From Cyanobacteriota bacterium (lineage in GTDB: Bacteria > Cyanobacteriota > Cyanobacteriia > PCC-6307 > Cyanobiaceae), in assembly GCA_026389285.1 (NCBI GenBank), contig JAPLID010000149.1:1-45547 (forward strand): a stretch of DNA of 45,547 nt. Direction: 5' to 3'. Under the pieces are notes generated by a model. It saw only the letters and a program-made list of their open reading frames with translations. It ran no database searches and was not told the DNA's origin. Made by a program: the position numbers and the translations under genes. Each line of letters begins with the position of its first letter. Positions within the stretch are counted from its first letter, which is position 1. Below, piece after piece: positions 41,749-45,547 of this stretch.

Positions 41749-43497
41749 ATGGGCCCAGGCACGGACCTGGCGATGGTGACGTCAGACGGCGTCTCCCTGG
41801 CCAACCGGATCTTTAGGCCGGAGGGCGAAGGCACGTGGCCGGTGTTGCTGATGCGTCAGCCGTACGGCCTGGCGATCGCCTCCACTGTCACCTACGCCCA
41901 CCCCAGCTGGTATGCCCGGGCAGGTTTTCTGGTGGTGGTGCAGGACGTGCGCGGACGGGGAGAGTCCGGCGGCGCGTTTGGCGGTTTCCGCCAGGAGGCC
42001 CCTGACGGGGCGGCGACGGTCCGCTGGGCGCGGCAGTTGCCGGGCAGCAATGGCCGGGTCGGCGCCTACGGCTTTTCATACCAGGGGCTGAGCCAGCTGC
42101 TCAACGACGGTGAAGGGCCCGACCTGCCGGACGCTCTGGTGCCGGCCATGTGCGGCCTGGATGAACGGCTGCACTGGGCCAGCGAGGGGGGAGCCCACTG
42201 GTGGAGCCTGGGCCTGGGCTGGGGCCTGCAGCTGGCGGCCGAAGGCTGTCGGCGGCGCCGGGATGACGACGGCTGGCTGGAGATCCGCTGCAGCCTCGAG
42301 AGCGGTGCCTATCTGCGCGAAGGCCTGGCCCTGCTCGAACGGCATGATCCCGATGGCATGGCGCTGGAGTGGTTGGGGAGCGATCCGGGCTGTCCCGAGC
42401 TGTGGCGGATCCATCCGGTGGCCCCGGAACTGCTGCGGCGGCCGATGCTGTTGATCGGCGGCTGGCATGATCCCCACCTGCGCGGCGTGCTGGATCTGTA
42501 TCGCCAGGCCCGGGCCGCCGGCGGCCAGCCGCAGCTGCGGATCGGCGCCTGGAGTCATCTCGACTGGCAGGGCGGGATCGATGCCCTGCAGCTGGAATTC
42601 TTTCGGCAGCATCTTCAGACGCCGGGGGTCGAAGCCCGGCCTGAAGTGACGGCTTCCGAAGTGACAGCTACCGCATGGCAATCCGTCCCGGGGTCAGCGG
42701 ATTCCCGGCAACCAGCACCTAGAGGCGGGATAACGCCGTCCCCTCCGCCCCCGTCCCCTGCCCCCCGGTTCCCGGCCGTCTCCGCGCCTGTGCCTGGAAT
42801 GGGAGCAGCCCTGGCCCTGCAGTGCATCCGCACAGGCCTCTGGCGGGCAGAGGCCCCCATGCCCGAGCCGATCGCAGCCCGGGGCTGGGATCTGGCCAGC
42901 TCCGGGCTGGCCGGGATCCGCAGTGACGAAGGCCAGTTGCTGGCGGCGAGCGAGCGAAACCCAGACCAGGGACCCTTGACCCTGGTGCACGATCCCTGGC
43001 GTCCGACCCCCAGCCGCGGCGGCCATCTCGGCCCCGATCCAGGCCTGGTGCCGCGCCGGGATCTCGATCAGCGGCCGGAGGTGGCCTGCTTCACCACGGC
43101 GTCGCTGCCATCAACGCTGCGGTTGCTTGGGGAACCGCGCCTGCGGCTGATTGCCTGGGCCGATCAGCCGGGTTTCGATCTCTGGGCCTGCCTGTCGGTA
43201 CTGACCCCCGACGGAGCGGTGCAGCAGCTCTGCACCGGCGGACTGTGCCTGCTCGGGGATCAGGCCCTGATCCCCCAGTCAAGGGAGCTGGCCCTGCAGC
43301 CGCTGGATGCGACCCTGCTGCCTGGCGAATGCCTGCGCCTGTCACTGGCCCCGGCCGCCTGGCCGGCCATTGCGGTCAACCCCGGCGATGGCTCCCTGCC
43401 CACCGGTGGTGTGGGAGCCCAGCATCGGGTGATCACGATCGAGCTGGAGCTGGGCGGCTCACGCCTCTGGCTGGACCCTCTTGCTGGGGCAAACTGA
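41749..43497 (+). CDS. CocE/NonD-family hydrolase (peptidase S15 type)
   Basis: A 582-residue serine hydrolase. The alpha/beta fold begins with DGVSLANRIFRPEGEGTWPV. VVVQDVRGRGESGGAFGGF is the usual loop. GAYGFSYQGLSQLL has the nucleophile Ser (G-F-S-Y-Q-G, near residue 110). LLIGGWHDPHLRGVLDLY carries the catalytic Asp, and RIGAWSHLDW the His. The C-terminal jelly-roll domain ends with INPGDG-type sequence. A Pro/Ser/Ala-rich insert of about 55 residues (around 290-345) separates the two domains. No signal peptide. The family covers acyl-peptide and ester hydrolases, so the substrate is unknown. Confidence 0.88.
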   Translation: MGPGTDLAMVTSDGVSLANRIFRPEGEGTWPVLLMRQPYGLAIASTVTYAHPSWYARAGFLVVVQDVRGRGESGGAFGGFRQEAPDGAATVRWARQLPGSNGRVGAYGFSYQGLSQLLNDGEGPDLPDALVPAMCGLDERLHWASEGGAHWWSLGLGWGLQLAAEGCRRRRDDDGWLEIRCSLESGAYLREGLALLERHDPDGMALEWLGSDPGCPELWRIHPVAPELLRRPMLLIGGWHDPHLRGVLDLYRQARAAGGQPQLRIGAWSHLDWQGGIDALQLEFFRQHLQTPGVEARPEVTASEVTATAWQSVPGSADSRQPAPRGGITPSPPPPSPAPRFPAVSAPVPGMGAALALQCIRTGLWRAEAPMPEPIAARGWDLASSGLAGIRSDEGQLLAASERNPDQGPLTLVHDPWRPTPSRGGHLGPDPGLVPRRDLDQRPEVACFTTASLPSTLRLLGEPRLRLIAWADQPGFDLWACLSVLTPDGAVQQLCTGGLCLLGDQALIPQSRELALQPLDATLLPGECLRLSLAPAAWPAIAVNPGDGSLPTGGVGAQHRVITIELELGGSRLWLDPLAGAN

Positions 43498-43518
43498 AGT
43501 GACCTTTCCTGTACCTCC

Positions 43519-44310
43519 ATGCTCCGCCTGATCACCAGCCCGAGTCGTCGCCTGCTGATGGCCGTGGTGCTGGCCTGTGCAGCGGGCCTGGGAGCTGGCA
43601 TGCCGGCCGCGCCGGCCGGGGCCCAGAGCGAGGCCGTGCCGAGCAACCGCCGGGCCGAACCCACGGCGGCCATGGCGGAAGAAGCGGCGAGCGCCGCGGC
43701 TGAGCGCATCCTGATCGCCGTGCGCAGCGGCGATGCCCAGGCCCGCTTCAACCAGTTCGCGCCAAGTCTGCAGCGGGTCAGCAGCCCGGCGATGGTGGCC
43801 GAATCGATCAAGCGGATGCCCAGACTGCTGAGCTGGCAGATCACCTCCATCCAGCCCGGAGTCGATTCCAGCAGCGTCGAGGCCAAGGTGCTGACCAGCG
43901 ACGGCAGCAAGGAGCTGACTATGGTGATCGATGAGAATGGCAAACTCCAGGGCTACAACATCGCTTCTCAGGACATCGCAGCCGAGAAGGTGGTGACCAG
44001 GTTCATGACGGCCCTGACCAGGGGAGAGTTCATCATCGCCAGCGGCTTTCTCAGCCCGACGTTGCAGGAGGACATCTCCCAGGCCACCCTTCAGAAGAAA
44101 TGGCAGCAACTGCAGCGAATCACCGGTAATTTCGTGGAGGTCAAGAAGATCTGGAAGGCGGAAAGCACAGCCCTGATGAAGCTGGTCATCGTCAAGACCC
44201 AGTTCAACCGGCTCACCGACAACCTGTTTGTGTCGCTTAACGAGCGCAATCAGATCATCGGCGTCGATTTCCCTACCGATCCCGCTCCGGCCACCGTTCC
44301 CGGGCGCTGA
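43519..44310 (+). CDS. Secreted DUF3887-like protein, two copies of the domain
   Basis: A 263-residue protein with a signal peptide (MLRLITSPSRRLLMAVVLAC, cleavage near AGAQS, about residue 36). The mature part has an Ala/Glu-rich helix and then two similar alpha+beta units: one from about residue 62 (AERILIAVRSGDAQARFNQF) and one from about residue 155 (EKVVTRFMTALTRGEFIIAS), each followed by strands such as LTMVIDENGKLQGYNI and FVSLNERNQIIGVDF. This matches the DUF3887 plan, related to cystatin/NTF2-like folds. The function is unknown. glgB follows after 65 bases on the same strand. Confidence 0.75.
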   Translation: MLRLITSPSRRLLMAVVLACAAGLGAGMPAAPAGAQSEAVPSNRRAEPTAAMAEEAASAAAERILIAVRSGDAQARFNQFAPSLQRVSSPAMVAESIKRMPRLLSWQITSIQPGVDSSSVEAKVLTSDGSKELTMVIDENGKLQGYNIASQDIAAEKVVTRFMTALTRGEFIIASGFLSPTLQEDISQATLQKKWQQLQRITGNFVEVKKIWKAESTALMKLVIVKTQFNRLTDNLFVSLNERNQIIGVDFPTDPAPATVPGR

Positions 44311-44342
44311 CAGCAGGCGAAGGGGCAGGGACCGGGGCGCCG

Positions 44343-44348
44343 TAGGCT
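44343..44348 (+). promoter_or_regulatory. Candidate -10 box of glgB
   Basis: TAGGCT fits TAnnnT and lies 27 bases before the glgB ATG. The context CCGTAGGCTCCG resembles that before thrS. No -35 is evident. Confidence 0.35.
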
Positions 44349-44375
44349 CCGTGCGCTTCGTAACTAGCCTCGGCC

Positions 44376-45547
44376 ATGGCTCCACTCAGCCTCGATTGGA
44401 TGATCGAAGACGCCCAGAGGCTGGCGGAGTGCCGCCACGACCATCCTTTCTCACTGCTGGGACCGCAGCCGATCGAAGGCGGTCGCTGGGTTGTTCGCGT
44501 GTGGATGCCGGAAGCAGAGCGAGTGGAGTTGCTGCTGGCGGGCTCAAGCCAGCCGATGCACAACCCGAACCATCCCTGGATCTTCGAGGCCGACGTCGAG
44601 GGTGATCCCGGCTGTGGCTACCGGGTGCGGGTGCTGCGCGGCGGCATCGAGCACGAACAGCACGATCCCTGGGCCTTCCGCCATGAGTGGATGGGCGAGC
44701 TCGATCGCCATCTGTTCGCCGAAGGCAACCACCACCACATCTGGCGACGCATGGGCGCCCATGTGGGTGAACGCGACGGCGTGGCCGGGGTGCAGTTCTG
44801 CCTGTGGGCGCCCAATGCCCGCAGCGTCTCGGTGCTGGGCGACTTCAATGGCTGGGATGGCCGTCACCACCCGATGCAGCAACGGGTCGGCGGCAGCTGG
44901 GAGCTGTTCATCCCCGGGCTCAGCCGCGGCGATGTCTACAAATATGAGGTGCGGGCCCAGAACGGCCACTGCTATCAGAAGACCGATCCCTACGGATTCC
45001 GGGCCGAGGTGCGCCCGAACCACGGCTCGGTGATCGATCAGCTCAGCCAGTACCACTGGCATGACAGCTCCTGGATCGAAGAGCGGGACCATCGCAACCC
45101 GCTCGATCAGCCGATCTCGGTCTACGAGATGCATCTCGGCAGCTGGATGCACGCCGCCGCCGATGCCCCCTTTATCGAAGCCGATGGCACGCCGCGGCCC
45201 CCGGTGCCGGCGGCCGATCTCAAGCCCGGCGCCCGCCTGCTCACCTACCCCGAGCTGGCCGACAAGGTGATCCCGTATGTCAAGGCACGGGGCTTCACCC
45301 ACATCGAACTGATGCCGATCTCCGAGCATCCGTTCGATGGCTCCTGGGGCTATCAGGTGACGGGCTGGTATGCCCCCACCAGCCGCTTCGGCTCACCGAA
45401 TGAGTTCCGCGCCTTCATCGATCGCTGCCACGCCGAAGGCATCGGCGTGATCCTGGACTGGGTGCCGGGCCATTTCCCCAAGGATGCCCACGGCCTGGCT
45501 TTTTTCGACGGAGCCCATCTCTACGAGCATGCCGATCCACGCATCGG
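44376..45547 (+). CDS. glgB: 1,4-alpha-glucan branching enzyme, 5' part
   Basis: Adds alpha-1,6 branches to glycogen. The first 390 residues are present and the gene runs off the window. The N-terminal CBM48-type beta domain starts [16 protein letters not shown] and contains [14 protein letters not shown], a second module with [20 protein letters not shown] (about residues 140-159), and the GH13 barrel begins at [30 protein letters not shown] and [18 protein letters not shown] are branching-enzyme hallmarks. The catalytic Asp and Glu lie beyond the end. The ATG at 44376 fits the family start. It has a candidate promoter of its own. Confidence 0.96.
   Translation, partial: MAPLSLDWMIEDAQRLAECRHDHPFSLLGPQPIEGGRWVVRVWMPEAERVELLLAGSSQPMHNPNHPWIFEADVEGDPGCGYRVRVLRGGIEHEQHDPWAFRHEWMGELDRHLFAEGNHHHIWRRMGAHVGERDGVAGVQFCLWAPNARSVSVLGDFNGWDGRHHPMQQRVGGSWELFIPGLSRGDVYKYEVRAQNGHCYQKTDPYGFRAEVRPNHGSVIDQLSQYHWHDSSWIEERDHRNPLDQPISVYEMHLGSWMHAAADAPFIEADGTPRPPVPAADLKPGARLLTYPELADKVIPYVKARGFTHIELMPISEHPFDGSWGYQVTGWYAPTSRFGSPNEFRAFIDRCHAEGIGVILDWVPGHFPKDAHGLAFFDGAHLYEHADPRI

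Noticed and set aside
1-45547. tRNA, rRNA, CRISPR array, transposase, phage or attachment site
   Set aside because: None seen on either strand by inspection of the gaps. Small RNAs without a strong signature could have been missed.

Overview
The window is a chromosomal segment of a GC-rich cyanobacterium, most likely an alpha-cyanobacterium of the Cyanobium/Synechococcus type. The evidence is the set of cyanobacterial genes (a photosystem II psbA relic, ndhD for thylakoid NDH-1, ycf51, DUF760, DUF2605, DUF4336, menB/menD for phylloquinone, glgA/glgB, a threonyl-tRNA synthetase without a TGS domain) and at least nine copies of the cyanobacterial octamer GCGATCGC. The genus is inferred from gene content and base composition, not from a marker gene. 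Almost all of the segment is housekeeping DNA. No phage, transposase, CRISPR array, tRNA or rRNA was found.

Layout. Bases 1-5241 run on the plus strand: the end of a UbiD-type decarboxylase, an Rrf2 regulator, a DUF2605 protein, aroA, an MnmC-like methyltransferase and glmU. Bases 5478-13649 run on the minus strand. There menD-menB (overlapping) are followed by an L,D-transpeptidase and by the tight set glgA - membrane protein - murF - secreted protein, which joins glycogen and peptidoglycan synthesis. Next come lepB and a DUF760 gene (plus), a DUF4336 gene (minus) and an NRAMP transporter (plus). A ruined psbA copy with its own terminator follows at 17.7-18.3 kb (minus), next to a short AT-rich stretch with no recognisable gene.

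Bases 18.6-24.3 kb hold poorly known cyanobacterial genes: a DUF697 membrane protein, a two-gene unit ending in a ribbon-helix-helix-like protein with Gly/Arg-rich arms, trpS, a TM2 protein and an HpsJ-like membrane protein. Bases 24.3-32.4 kb carry thrS, glk, thrB, ndhD and an M3 oligopeptidase on the plus strand. Bases 32.3-40.4 kb carry a lipase-like hydrolase, folB, proA, a ROK sugar kinase and a very large tamB on the minus strand. The last part (plus) is ycf51, a DUF4332-like gene, a small secreted protein, a CocE/NonD hydrolase, a DUF3887-like secreted protein and the 5' part of glgB.

Functional links: glgA, glgB, a classical glucokinase and a ROK kinase bear on glycogen and glucose; murF, glmU and the L,D-transpeptidase on the cell wall; menD/menB on photosystem I quinone; lepB, tamB and several signal-peptide proteins on the envelope. 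The most notable item is the psbA pseudogene. Its decay can be read base by base, and one stop codon lies inside a perfect 13-bp inverted repeat that looks like a template-switch mutation. Several uncharacterised palindromes upstream of ndhD, mntH and the DUF2605 gene are candidate operators.
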